Notes: a model not told the origin generated them from the sequence alone. A stretch of 64,000 nt of DNA from an uncultured Pirellulaceae bacterium (GCA_937944405.1 CALDYR010000023.1:1-64000); one strand, 5' to 3'. Counted from the stretch's first letter, positions 1 to 11,381 are shown. A program made the numbers and translations.

Positions 1-2201
1 CGAAAGATTTCGTTGGGGACGACCCCTTTCTCCGCTTGGTCAGTGATCACGTTTATCTCAGCCGATCCGAAGCCGGTTGCGCCAGACAGGTTGTCTAATT
101 GGCCCACCAGCAAGACTGCGCGGTGTCGGCGGTGCAGTCGACGCGCGAACATTTGTTGACCTGTTTCGGTGCTGTCGGCGGGCAACGAGAGAGCAACCGG
201 AACGATCTTTATCGAATAACATCGGTGATTGAAAACCGATGCCGACCGGTGCTGGACAGGATTTGATCGTTGCAGGGCTACAGGCCAGTCATTGTCTGTG
301 TCTTTCGGGCGTGCATGTGCTGACTCCAACGATCATGAAATTGCTTGCCGATGAATTGCAAAACACGTCAACAGGCCAAAGTATCCATCTTTCATCAGCG
401 CTCAATACATTGGCCGGCGGAACAATGCCAATCCGAATACGGCGATCACTTCTGGGGGGGCTGGATGCTGGGTGGGATGGCCGGCGGCATGGGGGGCTTT
501 TTGATCCGGCGGTGAAACCCGAAGCCCAGTTGTGGTTGCAACCGACGATGTTGGACACCAAAAAATCAATGGAACTGCGTCTGCCGTTTGCGATGGAGCC
601 AGTTGTTTACGAATTTGAGATCAATGACCGCGGTACTTGGGGAACGTTTGCTTCGGATCAATCGCAACGAATGTCCAATGATTATTATGCCATGATGGTC
701 CCGGCATGGTTGCAACTGTCGCCACACGAAATCCTCAAATCGGTTCGATTTGAGATGGAACAGTTGGGCAGTGATTATCGAAACCTTGGCCACTTCGATG
801 CGTTCAAGCGGATCATCGAAGGCATCCGCGCGGGCGGCAAGGCGACCCGCGAGAAGGTCGAAACGATGTTGAAATGCTGAAACGGTTGGGGTTCGATCAC
901 GAACAGCACGAATCGATTCGCGTTGATTTGAAGTTGGGGCGGTTCCGATTGGCACAAAACCGTTTGCCCGCCAACACCAGTATCGAAGACGTTGAACCTA
1001 GCGACTTCGTCGATACCCGCGGGCTGGTTTCTCAGGATTTGATCGCGGCCGGTCAGGCTGTCATAAACGCCAGTGAAATCGCGGTTATGACTTTAGCGGC
1101 CGGAGTGGGCAGTCGTTGGACTGGAGGCGCGGGGGGCGTAAAAGGGCTTCATCCATTTGCTCAATTCGAATCGAAGCATCGCAGCTTCATCGAAGTCCAC
1201 TTGGCCAAAAGCAAGAAGGCTTCGCCCACTGATGGACCCGCGATTCCGCACGTTATTACTACCGGATATATGACGCATCTGCCAATCGAAAACGACTTGA
1301 AGAAGCACAATAACTACGACTATGCCGGTCGTGTCTATCTGTCGCCTGGCCGTTGTGTGGGATTGAGGATGATCCCGATGCTGCGGGATCTCAGGTTCTT
1401 CTGGGAAGAGATGCCGCAACAGGTGCTCGATCAGCAGCAGCAAAAGATGCGTGAAAGTGTGCGGACGGCGTTAACGCGTTGGGCACAGGGTTCCGGTGAG
1501 GGTTCGGATTATCGGGAAAACATGCCGATGCAATGTTTGCATCCGGTGGGCCATTGGTACGAAATTCCGAATTTGCTGCGTAACGGAGTATTGCATCAAA
1601 TGTTGAGGGATCGTCCACCGTTGAAGCATGTTTTGCTACACAACGTTGATACGTTGGGAGCGAGTGTCGATCCGGGCCTGTTGGGAGCTCACATTGAAAG
1701 TGGTAAAACACTCTCCTATGAGGTAATTTCCCGTCGTTTAGAAGATCGTGGCGGCGGTTTGGCTCCTGTCAACGGCTAGGTGCGGTTGGGCGAAGGGTTC
1801 TCTATGCCGCACGAAAGCGATGAATTCAAACTCTCGTTCTACAATTTGATGACTACATGGGTCGACATCGATCAATTGTTAAGAGTTTTCGATCTATCGC
1901 GCGCAGATTTGGACGATCAAGTGAAAGTCGATGGTGGCGTTCGGAAGTTGAGTTCCAGGATGCCAACCTACATCACGCTCAAAGACGTCAAAAAACGTTG
2001 GGCAACGCTCAAGAAGACGTCCTCCCGGTTTCACAGTTCGAAAAACTATGGGGCGACATGTCGGGATTACTGGACGTTTCCACGAACTTCTTTGTTGTTC
2101 CATTGCAGCGCGGCAAGCAACTCAAAGAGCAAGCCCAATTAGACGGTTGGTTGCGTGACGGCACCGCCGATTACGTGAACCGGTTTTGCCAGTGGAGCTA
2201 A
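1..2201 (+). pseudogene. Decayed two-domain nucleotidyltransferase: GalU-like N-terminal domain plus UDPGP-type UTP-glucose-1-phosphate uridylyltransferase; truncated by window start
   Basis: Homologous peptides are spread over several frames: KDFVGDDPFLRLVSDHVYLSRSEAGCARQVV* (before 110), [43 protein letters not shown] (ORF 239..880), AVMTLAAGVGSRWTGGAGGVKGLHPF...SPGRCVGLRMIPMLRDLRF...LHPVGHWYEIPNLL (ORF 874..1779), in-frame TAG at 1777-1779 with homology continuing in the same frame, then a shift to [54 protein letters not shown]. Confidence 0.8.
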
Positions 2202-2295
2202 GACAGCGGAACAAACTGCGGAACAAGGTCCGTAGGATTGGGGCTGTTGGACGAATCCAAGAGCACGAAAGTCGGGGTGCCTTCATCTGCCGCCG

Positions 2296-2823
2296 CTAGT
2301 ATTGCAGAACGCTAAACAGCGGGTACTTCCCCAGTTTTTGTTTACCGTCTAAGAAGCCTAATTCGATCAGGAAAGCACAACCGGCAACGGTGGCGTCACA
2401 GTCTTCGACCATCTTGCAACAGGCTTCCACGGTACCGCCGGTGGCCAGTAGATCGTCGACGACCAGAACCCGTTGGCCTTTTTTTACACCATCGACGTGC
2501 ATCTCAAGCGTGTCCGACCCGTACTCTAGGTCGTAGGTGTAGGAATGTCGTTGGTAGGGCAGTTTGCCAGGTTTACGGATCGGGACCATGCCAATGTTCA
2601 ATCTCTGAGCCAAAGATGGGGCGAAGAGAAAACCCCGCGCTTCCGCGGCGGCGATGACGTCGATCTCCTCATTCGCCACTAACAACGCAAGCTGATCGAT
2701 TGCGGTGCTGAATGCAGCGGCGTCAAGCAACAGCGGAGTGATGTCCTTGAACGTGATGCCAGGTTTAGGGAAATCAGCAACGTCACGGATGTAATCGCGC
2801 AGGTTAATCGTGGCTTCGCTCAT
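2296..2823 (-). CDS. apt: Adenine phosphoribosyltransferase
   Basis: RDYIRDVADFPKPGITFKDITPLL; PRPP motif VLVVDDLLATGGT; AAEARGFLFAPSLA. Confidence 0.95.
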   Translation of the reverse strand: MSEATINLRDYIRDVADFPKPGITFKDITPLLLDAAAFSTAIDQLALLVANEEIDVIAAAEARGFLFAPSLAQRLNIGMVPIRKPGKLPYQRHSYTYDLEYGSDTLEMHVDGVKKGQRVLVVDDLLATGGTVEACCKMVEDCDATVAGCAFLIELGFLDGKQKLGKYPLFSVLQY

Positions 2824-3333
2824 CAATCGGTTCTCCAAGGCGTGGTTGATTTAAGATTAAAATATAACGTCGCCACTTCACTAATTAAAGGTGCCGTCGT
2901 TGGTGGTAGGTCGAACGTTTTGCGTTTGCTATCGGGGCGCAGGTTCGTCTGTCGATGCCCCGGAATCTGGTGACGGGGTTGACGAAAGGACTTAGGCTGT
3001 CGGGGGAAAACGGACGCTGGTACGATCGTTTCCCCAGGGTGGTTCTGCTGGGAGCATTATCCTTCACCGATGGTGCGGTGACCGATTGCGACGCCCCGCG
3101 CCGACGCCCCTTGGTCGTCAATGCGGGTATGTTTTGGCTCTTCCCGGATTTTACTGGCACGTTTGGAGGTCGTAGCGGGATTCGCCAAAATTCTCGTCGC
3201 CTGTGTTTATAGGAACTTGGGCGGAAGCGTCACGAAAAAATGTTATAAGTTGAAAATTGGTCTCCTGAAGGGGACACTGTCGCCCTGCGCGTTTTCAATT
3301 TGAACGTCGGTTGACGGCGACGGGGAGACCAAC

Positions 3334-4046
3334 ATGGACGACCCTAGTATTTTTGAAGCGCTTGGGCAAGTTTCTTCTGGTGAAGCTGGCGTAATCTTTC
3401 TCAGTTTCCTTCGCGGCAGCGTTCGCAGATGATTAGTGAGGTGATGGCGGAGGAAGTCAATGCGCTTTGTAGCCCTAAGCTTTGTGGCCCTAAGCATCGG
3501 CCCAATGAAAGCGACTACACCCGAGCAGGCTCGAGTCCCGGACGTGTGCTTGTCGACGGAGGACACGAACAAGTGGTTCGGCCACGTGTGCATCAGACAG
3601 CCCAATTGGCCAAACCGCGTGAAGTGCGACTGGCCAGCTATCGGGCCGCGTGCGATCCAGAGCAGTTGACCGGCGCGATGATCCAAGCCTTGGCTAGTGA
3701 CGTCAGCACGCGGGAAGTGAAGAAAGTCAAATCTTACTCGCCGGGAGTCAGTAAATCTAACGTTTCGATGCACTGGCAACATGTCGGCCAGAACTTCGTT
3801 AATTAGTTTCGCAGCAAAGATCTATCAAAGCCAAACTGGGTGGCATTGCTGCTTGACGGTATTCGCTTGAGCAAAGACCAACTGGCGGTCGTGGCTTTGG
3901 GCATCACCGCCGAAGGCTTGAAAGTGGTGTTGGATTTCGAACTCGGCAGCAGCGAAAGTGCCGAGGTTAGCAAGGATTTGACGCGTCGATTGAGCAAGCA
4001 AGGGTTCTCTTATGTCACCGGATTCTTCAGTAGATTGCGTGAATGA
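3334..4046 (+). pseudogene. Degenerate IS256/Mutator-type transposase remnant
   Basis: Frame 1: MDDPSIFEALGQVSSGEAGVIFLSFLRGSVRR; then frame 0: MISEVMAEEVNALC...DYTRAGSSPGRVLVDGGHEQVVRPRV...SPGVSKSNVSMHWQHVGQNFVN; in-frame TAG near 3804; same frame resumes FRSKDLSKPNWVALLLDGIRLSKDQLAVVALGITAEGLKVVLDFELGSSESAEVSKDLTRRL. One frameshift, one nonsense codon, one 15-bp duplication. Confidence 0.75.
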
Positions 4047-4162
4047 GTTTAAGCCAACAGAATTTGGGTTTAACAAATTTAAAAAGGGTGTAAAACCTGT
4101 TGACTCCGATACCGGTATTGCTGATTGGAATTTAACAGTTCTCTCTTTTTCAACAAGCACAG

Positions 4163-5284
4163 ATGATTTCTTTAATCGGTCAAGATCGAATTCAACTTGC
4201 TCAAACACTGGCAACCGTTGGCGTGCCGTCAACCCAGTTGAAAATGCGTGCCCAACAAATTTGGCATTGGGTTTACGTGCGCGGCGTAACTTCGTTCGAT
4301 GAGATGCTGAACTTGAGCAAGGCATTGCGAATTGAATTGTCGAAAACGTGTTCCGTCGCGCTGCCTGAGATCGTTAAAGAACAGGTGTCGGTCGACGGGA
4401 CACGTAAGTGGCTGCTGAGATTTCCGGCAGACGGACCCGATCGGCCTACACCGGTAGAGGTTGAAACGGTCTATATCCCCGAAATTGAACGCGGAACGCT
4501 GTGCGTTTCCAGCCAAGTCGGCTGTTCGCTGACGTGTACTTTCTGCCACACCGGCACTCAGAAGATGGTGCGTAATCTCGACGCCGGTGAAATCTTATCG
4601 CAGGTGCTCCTGGCGCGGCGCCGGTTGGGGGATTACCCCGATGCCGAGGAGGATTTAGAGATCATTGCCCCGCTTTCAGGACGCAAGGTTTCTAATGTGG
4701 TGATGATGGGAATGGGAGAACCGCTGTTTAATTTCGAAAACGTCAAACAGGCGCTGTTGATCGCACTTGACGATGAAGCCTGTGGTTTTTCGCGTCGTCG
4801 GGTGACCCTTTCGACATCCGGCGTGCTGCCGGCGATTGATCGTACCGCCGAAGAGATCCGTTGCATGTTGGCGATTTCGCTTCACGCGGTCAACGATGAA
4901 CTGAGAGACGAACTGGTGCCGATCAATCGAAAGTATCCAATCGCTGAACTATTGGACGCCTGTCGCAGGTATCCCGAAACCGCTAACTGTCGGCGGATCA
5001 CGTTTGAGTACGTGATGCTCAAGGATGTCAACGATAGTTTGGAAGAAGCCCGTGCTTTGGTCAACCTGCTACAGGGCATCCCAGCGAAAGTGAACTTGAT
5101 CCCATTCAACCCATGGCCGGAATCTAAGTACGAATGCTCGTCGAAGAAGCAAATCGTTCGGTTTGCTAACTATTTAATGGAGCAGGGGTTTGAATCGCCA
5201 GTGCGGACGCCGCGCGGAAGGGACATCTTTGCGGCCTGTGGCCAATTGAAAAGCGTTAGCGAGAAAACGGTAACGCTGAAATAA
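4163..5284 (+). CDS. rlmN: 23S rRNA (adenine(2503)-C(2))-methyltransferase, radical SAM
   Basis: [11 protein letters not shown] radical SAM motif; [52 protein letters not shown]. Confidence 0.95.
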   Translation: MISLIGQDRIQLAQTLATVGVPSTQLKMRAQQIWHWVYVRGVTSFDEMLNLSKALRIELSKTCSVALPEIVKEQVSVDGTRKWLLRFPADGPDRPTPVEVETVYIPEIERGTLCVSSQVGCSLTCTFCHTGTQKMVRNLDAGEILSQVLLARRRLGDYPDAEEDLEIIAPLSGRKVSNVVMMGMGEPLFNFENVKQALLIALDDEACGFSRRRVTLSTSGVLPAIDRTAEEIRCMLAISLHAVNDELRDELVPINRKYPIAELLDACRRYPETANCRRITFEYVMLKDVNDSLEEARALVNLLQGIPAKVNLIPFNPWPESKYECSSKKQIVRFANYLMEQGFESPVRTPRGRDIFAACGQLKSVSEKTVTLK

Positions 5285-5460
5285 GACAACCATTTACGGA
5301 ACAATTTGCGACTGGTGGAGCGTAGAAAATTCAGCCGTACAGCACCACGGTTTTTCGCCAATCACCAAGCTTCTCGAGATCGTTTCAAAAATCGCAAAAT
5401 CTAACTTCTATCTTCTATCGACCTCGGTATCCTATCGGCGAACATTGTTCTAGGGAACGT

Positions 5461-5982
5461 TTATCCGGCCAAACGTCTGGCGATGCGATTGGTCGGGACT
5501 TCGACTTCGGTGGGCTGATGAAAGTGGTACTGCATCACGTACGCGTCTTCGACGGTGTCGTCGTAATAGTCACGTAGAACTGAGATTGCTTGGAAGCCAA
5601 GATTGCGGAAAAACAATTGGGCGGCGAGATTGGTTTCGCGAATCTCAAGCGAAATTCGGTTGCGACGTTGTTGAGATAATTTACCCAGCAACTTGGTCAC
5701 CATCTGTTGACCGACGCCGCGCCGTCGAACGTCAGCGCCGACCGAGAAATTGAGCACGTGAAGTTGATCGCGATGCAATTCGTAGATCATAAACCCGACG
5801 ACTTTTTCGTCGTATTCGGCTACCATTCCGATACAGTTCCGTTGTCGCAGGCAGCGAATGAAATCCTCTTCAGACCACGGGAATTCGAAGCTGTTCTGCT
5901 CAATTTCCAGCACTTCGGGCATGTCTCGCCGAATCATCCAGCGAATATGAACATTCATATCGAAATCCCGTTTAGCATCCAT
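5461..5982 (-). CDS. rimI: Ribosomal protein alanine N-acetyltransferase (GNAT)
   Basis: DMPEVLEIEQNSFEFPWSEEDF; VGADVRRRGVGQQMVTKLL; LEIRETNLAAQLFFRNLGF. Confidence 0.85.
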   Translation of the reverse strand: MDAKRDFDMNVHIRWMIRRDMPEVLEIEQNSFEFPWSEEDFIRCLRQRNCIGMVAEYDEKVVGFMIYELHRDQLHVLNFSVGADVRRRGVGQQMVTKLLGKLSQQRRNRISLEIRETNLAAQLFFRNLGFQAISVLRDYYDDTVEDAYVMQYHFHQPTEVEVPTNRIARRLAG

Positions 5983-6592
5983 CTATGACATCCTTTGTCA
6001 AATATGAGTCGAGGTACAACTCGTTGTTAGGAATCCATTCCATCAGTCACCACCCCCACCTTGAGGATTCAAACGCTCTGTCGATGGGCGTCCGTTGTCG
6101 CAACCGTTTGCCGTCAGCATAGTTAAGTGATTCAATGAACGTTTTCACCGCTGCAGCAACTACGCGAAGATTATCAGAAGGGCGTGTTGGTGCCAACATG
6201 GAACGGAGAAATTTTGGCTGGTAAAAGCAAAGCTGAGCGTGTGTTTTTTTCTGTCTTTTTTCGGAAGAGACTCAGGGTATGCAGAGGGCGTGATGATTGC
6301 AGTTATGTTCCAGCATTCCCCGTCCTGCCCTTGATTCGTTTTCTTAATTGCAGCGGCGGCGATGATAAGTCCACAACTGCTGTCACTACGGAGCGTTGAA
6401 CAAACTTTGCTATTCCAACTAAACCATTTGTGGGTGAAAATCGTTATAAGCGCTAAAGCTTAACGCGGCATGGTATCGATAACCTACCGAGAGCGCGTTT
6501 TGGATGCGCTAAATGTATTTGGCGTCCCAGGTAAATAGAGTTTTTCATAGAACGCGCCACGGGCGTATTTTCAAGCTTGGGAAAAAGTTTTA

Positions 6593-7993
6593 ATGTTACT
6601 GAACTCATTTATGATTTTAGCCGTGGCGTGCTTGATCTGCAGTTGGATTTACTCAATTGCGTTTTTGACGCTGGTTGCGGAGAATTATCGGTTTTGGCGA
6701 GTGCACCAGAAGAAAGCAGTTCCCAGCACCCACACATACGCACGGGCAAACGTAATCATTCCGTGCAAAGGCATGGAGCACCAGCTGCGTGAGAATTTGA
6801 CTGCGTTTCTGCATCAAGATCATCCGAATTACGAAGTTACCTTCGTCGTGGAAAGGGCTACCGATCCAGCGGTCCAATTGATTCGCAACCTACAGAAGGA
6901 AAACCGTTGTATTAAGACTCGATTGGTGATTGCCGGTCGAACCGAAGATTGTGGGCAGAAGGTTCACAATCTACGTCGTGCTACTGAGGATCTTCCAATC
7001 GATGTGGATGTATTGGTTTTTGCTGATTCCGACGCCAATCCTAAAAGCACTTGGCTGCGTTGGATAGTTAATCGTATTGGACGCGAAAAACTTGGAGCGC
7101 GGACCGGTTACCGTTGGATGATTCCCAAAGATAAAAAAGTGCCGACGTTGCTGGGGTGTACGATTAACAACGCGTTGGCCTCTTTCTTGGGACGTGGCAA
7201 ACACTATTTGGTGTGGGGCGGATCTTGGGCGATTCACCGTCGAATTTTCGACGCCGTCGGAGTTCGGGAAGCTTGGTCGGGCGTGCTTAGTGATGATCTT
7301 GTCGCCAGCCGCGCACTGCAAACCGCAAATTTAGAAATCGAATTTGAACCTCAGTGCGTATGTACAACGGTTGTGCAGTTCGATTGGGCAACGTTAACTG
7401 AATTCATGCGGCGGCAATTGTTGATTTGTCGACGTTATTCGCCGATGTATTGGACGGCTTCTTTGGCGATTGTCGTGACGTCACAAATCGGATTTTGGGG
7501 TGGTTTGATCGGTGGAGTGCTCGCGATTTCGGCTGGATTTTCGATCGGGTATTGGGCGTTGTTATCGACTGCCGGATTGTATTTAGTTGGCGTCGCGCGG
7601 GCCGGAATTCGCCAAAACATCGGTCGCAGTAACGATCACACCTGGCGTAGCTACCGGCGAGCGCGTAAGTTTGACATGTTCTGTGGACCTTTTACCGGTT
7701 TAGTTACTGCTGTGATGATGCTGATGTCAACCTTTGGGAATACGATCTCATGGCGCGGCGTTAAGTACTTCGTTGGACGCGGCGGTAGAGTGCTGTTAGT
7801 GGGACGCAAGCTTGAAACCAAACAATGGCTCGTTAACACCAAGGAAGGTCCAGTGCCACCGGGGTTCAAGGGGCACCCGCACTACAAAACGATTACGGCC
7901 AACGCGACCGTGACACGCGAATCGGCGAAGGCTGATTCGATCAGAGAAGGATCGACGCAAAGCCAGTCAGCGTCCGATTCCCGAGTTGCGTAA
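6593..7993 (+). CDS. Family 2/21-like membrane glycosyltransferase (ceramide glucosyltransferase / HpnI-like)
   Basis: N-terminal TM; ANVIIPCKGMEHQLRENLTAFLHQDHPNYEVTFVVE; DVLVFADSDANPKSTWL; SGVLSDDLVASRAL; QLLICRRY (R/QxxRW-like) and C-terminal TMs. Confidence 0.8.
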   Translation: MLLNSFMILAVACLICSWIYSIAFLTLVAENYRFWRVHQKKAVPSTHTYARANVIIPCKGMEHQLRENLTAFLHQDHPNYEVTFVVERATDPAVQLIRNLQKENRCIKTRLVIAGRTEDCGQKVHNLRRATEDLPIDVDVLVFADSDANPKSTWLRWIVNRIGREKLGARTGYRWMIPKDKKVPTLLGCTINNALASFLGRGKHYLVWGGSWAIHRRIFDAVGVREAWSGVLSDDLVASRALQTANLEIEFEPQCVCTTVVQFDWATLTEFMRRQLLICRRYSPMYWTASLAIVVTSQIGFWGGLIGGVLAISAGFSIGYWALLSTAGLYLVGVARAGIRQNIGRSNDHTWRSYRRARKFDMFCGPFTGLVTAVMMLMSTFGNTISWRGVKYFVGRGGRVLLVGRKLETKQWLVNTKEGPVPPGFKGHPHYKTITANATVTRESAKADSIREGSTQSQSASDSRVA

Positions 7994-8065
7994 CCGGGCG
8001 TTTGATCGCAAGAGCATTTCTTTTCCAATGCGTCTGGTGACAGCGACCGAATCCTGCGTTTTCAT

Positions 8066-8124
8066 CCTTCCTCTTTGCCCTTCCTCTTTGCCCTTCCTCT
8101 TTATCCTTCCTCTTTATCCTTCCA
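8066..8124. repeat. 13-bp direct tandem repeat, 4 full copies plus a partial copy (CCTTCCTCTTTGC/AT)
   Basis: Units at 8066-8078, 8079-8091, 8092-8104, 8105-8117, partial at 8118-8124; sits in the GT to radical-SAM intergenic gap. Confidence 0.95.
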
Positions 8125-8167
8125 TCGCTTGTCGTTCAACGACAGCTTAAATTTGAGAAAACGTACT

Positions 8168-9538
8168 ATGAAAGTATGCCTGTGGGACACGCGCAAAAAC
8201 GATGTTCAGAAAGACTTTGCCGGCGGGATGGGGGTAGGAATGCCCACCGGTGTCGGTGGCAAACGCAGCAAATTCATCCGCCACATGTACAAACGTGACT
8301 TCCGGCCCACGGCATTGAATTTTGCATATTTGGCCGCTGTGTTGAAGCAACTTGGGCAACAGGTGCAATATAGCTTAGACGAAATTGTGCCGGCTGATGT
8401 GTACATTTTCAATCCTGCGTTGCTGACTTTGGATTTGGAGATGCAGACCGTTGAAACGATTTCACAGCGTTACCCCAATTCGAGAATTTTGATCGTTGGC
8501 CAGGTGGCGTACGCGATGGCCGATACGATCGCCGAAGTTCAGGCCCAAAACGTGACGGTCATCAAAGGGGAACCGGAACAATTGCTGTTCAAATGGGATG
8601 ATGTTTTGCAATCCATCGATCGTATTATCGATGTCGGCGTAGTCGCCAATTTGGACACACTGCCGATGCCTGATTGGTCGTTGTTTCAATATAAAAACTT
8701 TCGTATCCACTATGATTTTTGGCGATTCCCATCCACGTTCATTCAACAAAGTCGTGGTTGCACTTTCAAGTGTAACTATTGTCCCTACATCATGATCGAA
8801 AGCAAAACACGCTTTCGCAGCCCTGACCTGGTTGCCGCTGAAATGCAGCACGGAATAGACCGTTACGGATTTGAATCGTTTAAATTCCGCGACCCCTTGT
8901 TTGGATTGAATCGTAAGCAGACGCTGCAGTTGGCGGACGCGATCGGTCGACTGAGTAAGCGGGTGCAGTTTTCAGTTGAAACGCGCGTCGATTTGATGAA
9001 AAAGGAAACCTTGCAGGCGCTCAAATCGGTAGGCCTGACCAGTATCACGATCGGCATCGAAACGCCCGATGAAGAGACGTTGAAGAAGTACGACCGCGTG
9101 GCGATCAACGATGATCGACAACGCTCATTTGTTAGTATGTGTCGTTCGATGGGAATTCGGACGGTCGCAGGTTTTATGGTTGGATTTCCAGAGGATACCA
9201 CGGCGAGTATTTACGGGGTTTTGAATTACGCGCGAAAGGTAAACCCTACCTATGCGAACTTCAACATCGTCACTCCTTATCCCGGCACTCAATTTTTCAA
9301 CGAGGTCAAAGATGAGGTCGCCGATTTTGACTACCGGAAGTATTCGGTGTACCAACCGGTCATGAAGTATAAACATCTCACCGCCGACGAAGTCAAAGAA
9401 CTGCACGGAAAATGTTTCTCAAAGTTCTATTTCCGTTCGCGCTATTTCACAGAGAACGGAAGATTGCTTTGGCCGCAGTTGAATCGTTTCTTGCCAAAGC
9501 TCAAAGTCGGTACCAACTTCTCACCGGTACAGAATTAA
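8168..9538 (+). CDS. B12-binding domain radical SAM protein
   Basis: QQSRGCTFKCNYCPY (CxxxCxxC); FNIVTPYPGTQFF; ITIGIETPDEETLKKYDR. Start chosen at ATG 8168 (MKVCLWDTRKND), not the longer ORF-track start. Confidence 0.85.
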   Translation: MKVCLWDTRKNDVQKDFAGGMGVGMPTGVGGKRSKFIRHMYKRDFRPTALNFAYLAAVLKQLGQQVQYSLDEIVPADVYIFNPALLTLDLEMQTVETISQRYPNSRILIVGQVAYAMADTIAEVQAQNVTVIKGEPEQLLFKWDDVLQSIDRIIDVGVVANLDTLPMPDWSLFQYKNFRIHYDFWRFPSTFIQQSRGCTFKCNYCPYIMIESKTRFRSPDLVAAEMQHGIDRYGFESFKFRDPLFGLNRKQTLQLADAIGRLSKRVQFSVETRVDLMKKETLQALKSVGLTSITIGIETPDEETLKKYDRVAINDDRQRSFVSMCRSMGIRTVAGFMVGFPEDTTASIYGVLNYARKVNPTYANFNIVTPYPGTQFFNEVKDEVADFDYRKYSVYQPVMKYKHLTADEVKELHGKCFSKFYFRSRYFTENGRLLWPQLNRFLPKLKVGTNFSPVQN

Positions 9539-9797
9539 CGCAAGATAGTCGCTTAGACGCATCGGTCGGTGGGGGCTGTTGGATCGGTGACTGTGGTTAA
9601 ACCCATAACGCTGGTTGCTGAAATTGAGTGGAGTCTCTGATAGCGATTACGAAATTTACCCGCGTTCCCTTTTGCGGTTGCTCCGTTTGCCGTGATCGTG
9701 CATTCCAGCAAAATCTATTGGCAGCGGAGGCAGCGGTGGAGACACGAGGGCAAGGCAGGGGGGGCCAAGCGTGCGGTAGGTTTCCGGCGATCATGAT

Positions 9798-11207
9798 TTA
9801 CGGTTGGGACATACGTTTGACGATTCCGTCTCCATCCAGCGTAATCGCGTAGGGCACTCGGTTAACGCCACTAATTTCCAGCCACCGTTTAGACGTTGAG
9901 TTGTCGATGAAACGGAAGGTAGGGAACTTCTTCTTCAGAACGATGATTTCGTCAGGCAGAAGTTCCGCGATCGGTACTAACAACAGCTCGGTCGACCATC
10001 GATCGTAGAGACGGGAGTCTTGGACGCGCACTAGCGCATCGATCGATGATTTTTCGTCGGGATTCCAAAATATGACTACGGTTCGTTCTTTTTTTAGCGG
10101 TTCGATGGGTGTGCCTCTGACGTCCAATCCCGCAAGCGGGAAAGGATTGCCAACCAAACCGATACGAGTTGATACTTTCTGAATTTTGGCCAACACGTAC
10201 TGGCGAATGACTTCATTTACATCGCCCGCAGCGGCATTGATTTGCTGAAGAACTCTACCTGCGACTATGGTGTTGCCAGCTTGGAGGTACTGTTCAGGAA
10301 GGTCCAACAACACGTTGTAGGTTTCTATTGATTGGGGCGGCGTTTTTTGGATTTGCTTCAATAGTTCGATCGTTTTTGGTAAATAATCGTCGCTTTCGGT
10401 GCGCCCCAAAGAGCTGTCCTCGTAGTAGGTGAAAAAGTTGGGGTGGTCCAACAATTCCAATCCAATATCTTTAATCTTCTGTTCTTTGGCCAGCAGCATC
10501 TTCATGCCTAGCGCCTTGAGGATTTTCCCTGCCGCAGCTTTGTCGGTGCTGTTGGCAAAGTAAATCCGCGCCGCTCTAGCACAACCGGCGGCTTGGGCAG
10601 GGGGGACCAAGCTTGTTTCACGGATCGCGTTGATCGATGCCATTGCCATGTCATACAACTGGTCATCGCGACGGTTGGCCAGCGTCGCCATATCGACGTA
10701 GGCCAGCAGATAGTGGTATTCGTCTTGTTGTGCTTCGGTTTCGGCTGATTGAGCGGCTTGATTTTTTAGCCGTCGGATTTCGGCAGTTGGATCGATCCCA
10801 TTTTCGGCCAACAGCACGCATTTGAGCGCATGCAACGCGATCAGTTTCTCTTTAAGTTTGTCCGCGTATTGATTGTTTTGGGTTAGTAGATGGCGGCAAT
10901 TTTTAATCATCGCGTCCAGTTTTTCGATACGTTCCGGATAAGTGAATTTTGAAAAATCTTTGGGGACGGTTACCGCATCTACAAAGTTTCCGAAGTCCGA
11001 TTTTCCGGAGTCGAACTGAGTCACTGGCGCATCAACCGCCGTTCCCACGGAACCGTTTCCGTCTTTCACGACGTAGTAAATCAGTCCACCGACCAACGCA
11101 ATTACCAATGAAATCGACAGCAATCGCGACAGCGGTATGCCCGTTTTGGCAAACACGGCATCAGACATTCTTCTGTATCGGCTTCGACTTCGACGATGTT
11201 TGCCCAT
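9798..11207 (-). CDS. Membrane-anchored protein with C-terminal thioredoxin-like (TlpA-like) domain lacking CxxC
   Basis: Basic N-terminus, TM (LLSISLVIALVGGLIYYVV), helical-repeat-like middle, C-terminal NPFPLAGLDVRGTPIEPLKKERTVVIFWNPDEKSSIDALV...FRFIDNSTSKRWLEISGVNRVPYAITLDGDG. Confidence 0.6.
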   Translation of the reverse strand: MGKHRRSRSRYRRMSDAVFAKTGIPLSRLLSISLVIALVGGLIYYVVKDGNGSVGTAVDAPVTQFDSGKSDFGNFVDAVTVPKDFSKFTYPERIEKLDAMIKNCRHLLTQNNQYADKLKEKLIALHALKCVLLAENGIDPTAEIRRLKNQAAQSAETEAQQDEYHYLLAYVDMATLANRRDDQLYDMAMASINAIRETSLVPPAQAAGCARAARIYFANSTDKAAAGKILKALGMKMLLAKEQKIKDIGLELLDHPNFFTYYEDSSLGRTESDDYLPKTIELLKQIQKTPPQSIETYNVLLDLPEQYLQAGNTIVAGRVLQQINAAAGDVNEVIRQYVLAKIQKVSTRIGLVGNPFPLAGLDVRGTPIEPLKKERTVVIFWNPDEKSSIDALVRVQDSRLYDRWSTELLLVPIAELLPDEIIVLKKKFPTFRFIDNSTSKRWLEISGVNRVPYAITLDGDGIVKRMSQP

Positions 11208-11381
11208 ACGCTGCTGCTCTGATCTGATGAAAGATTTTCTTAAACGTACTATACTGGAAATCACAGCACTTTTTGCATCAGTCTATCAAGGGCCGCCACC
11301 GTTTTCTACGGACAAACATCGACTTCTTGAATTTACTGAATCTGTTACTTTTGCGCCAGCGGCGCCGATTCGAGAACCAAA

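Noticed and set aside
2885-3212. Overlapping small ORFs after apt on both strands
   Set aside because: No motif, no recognisable start signal and mutually exclusive strands; not supportable as genes.
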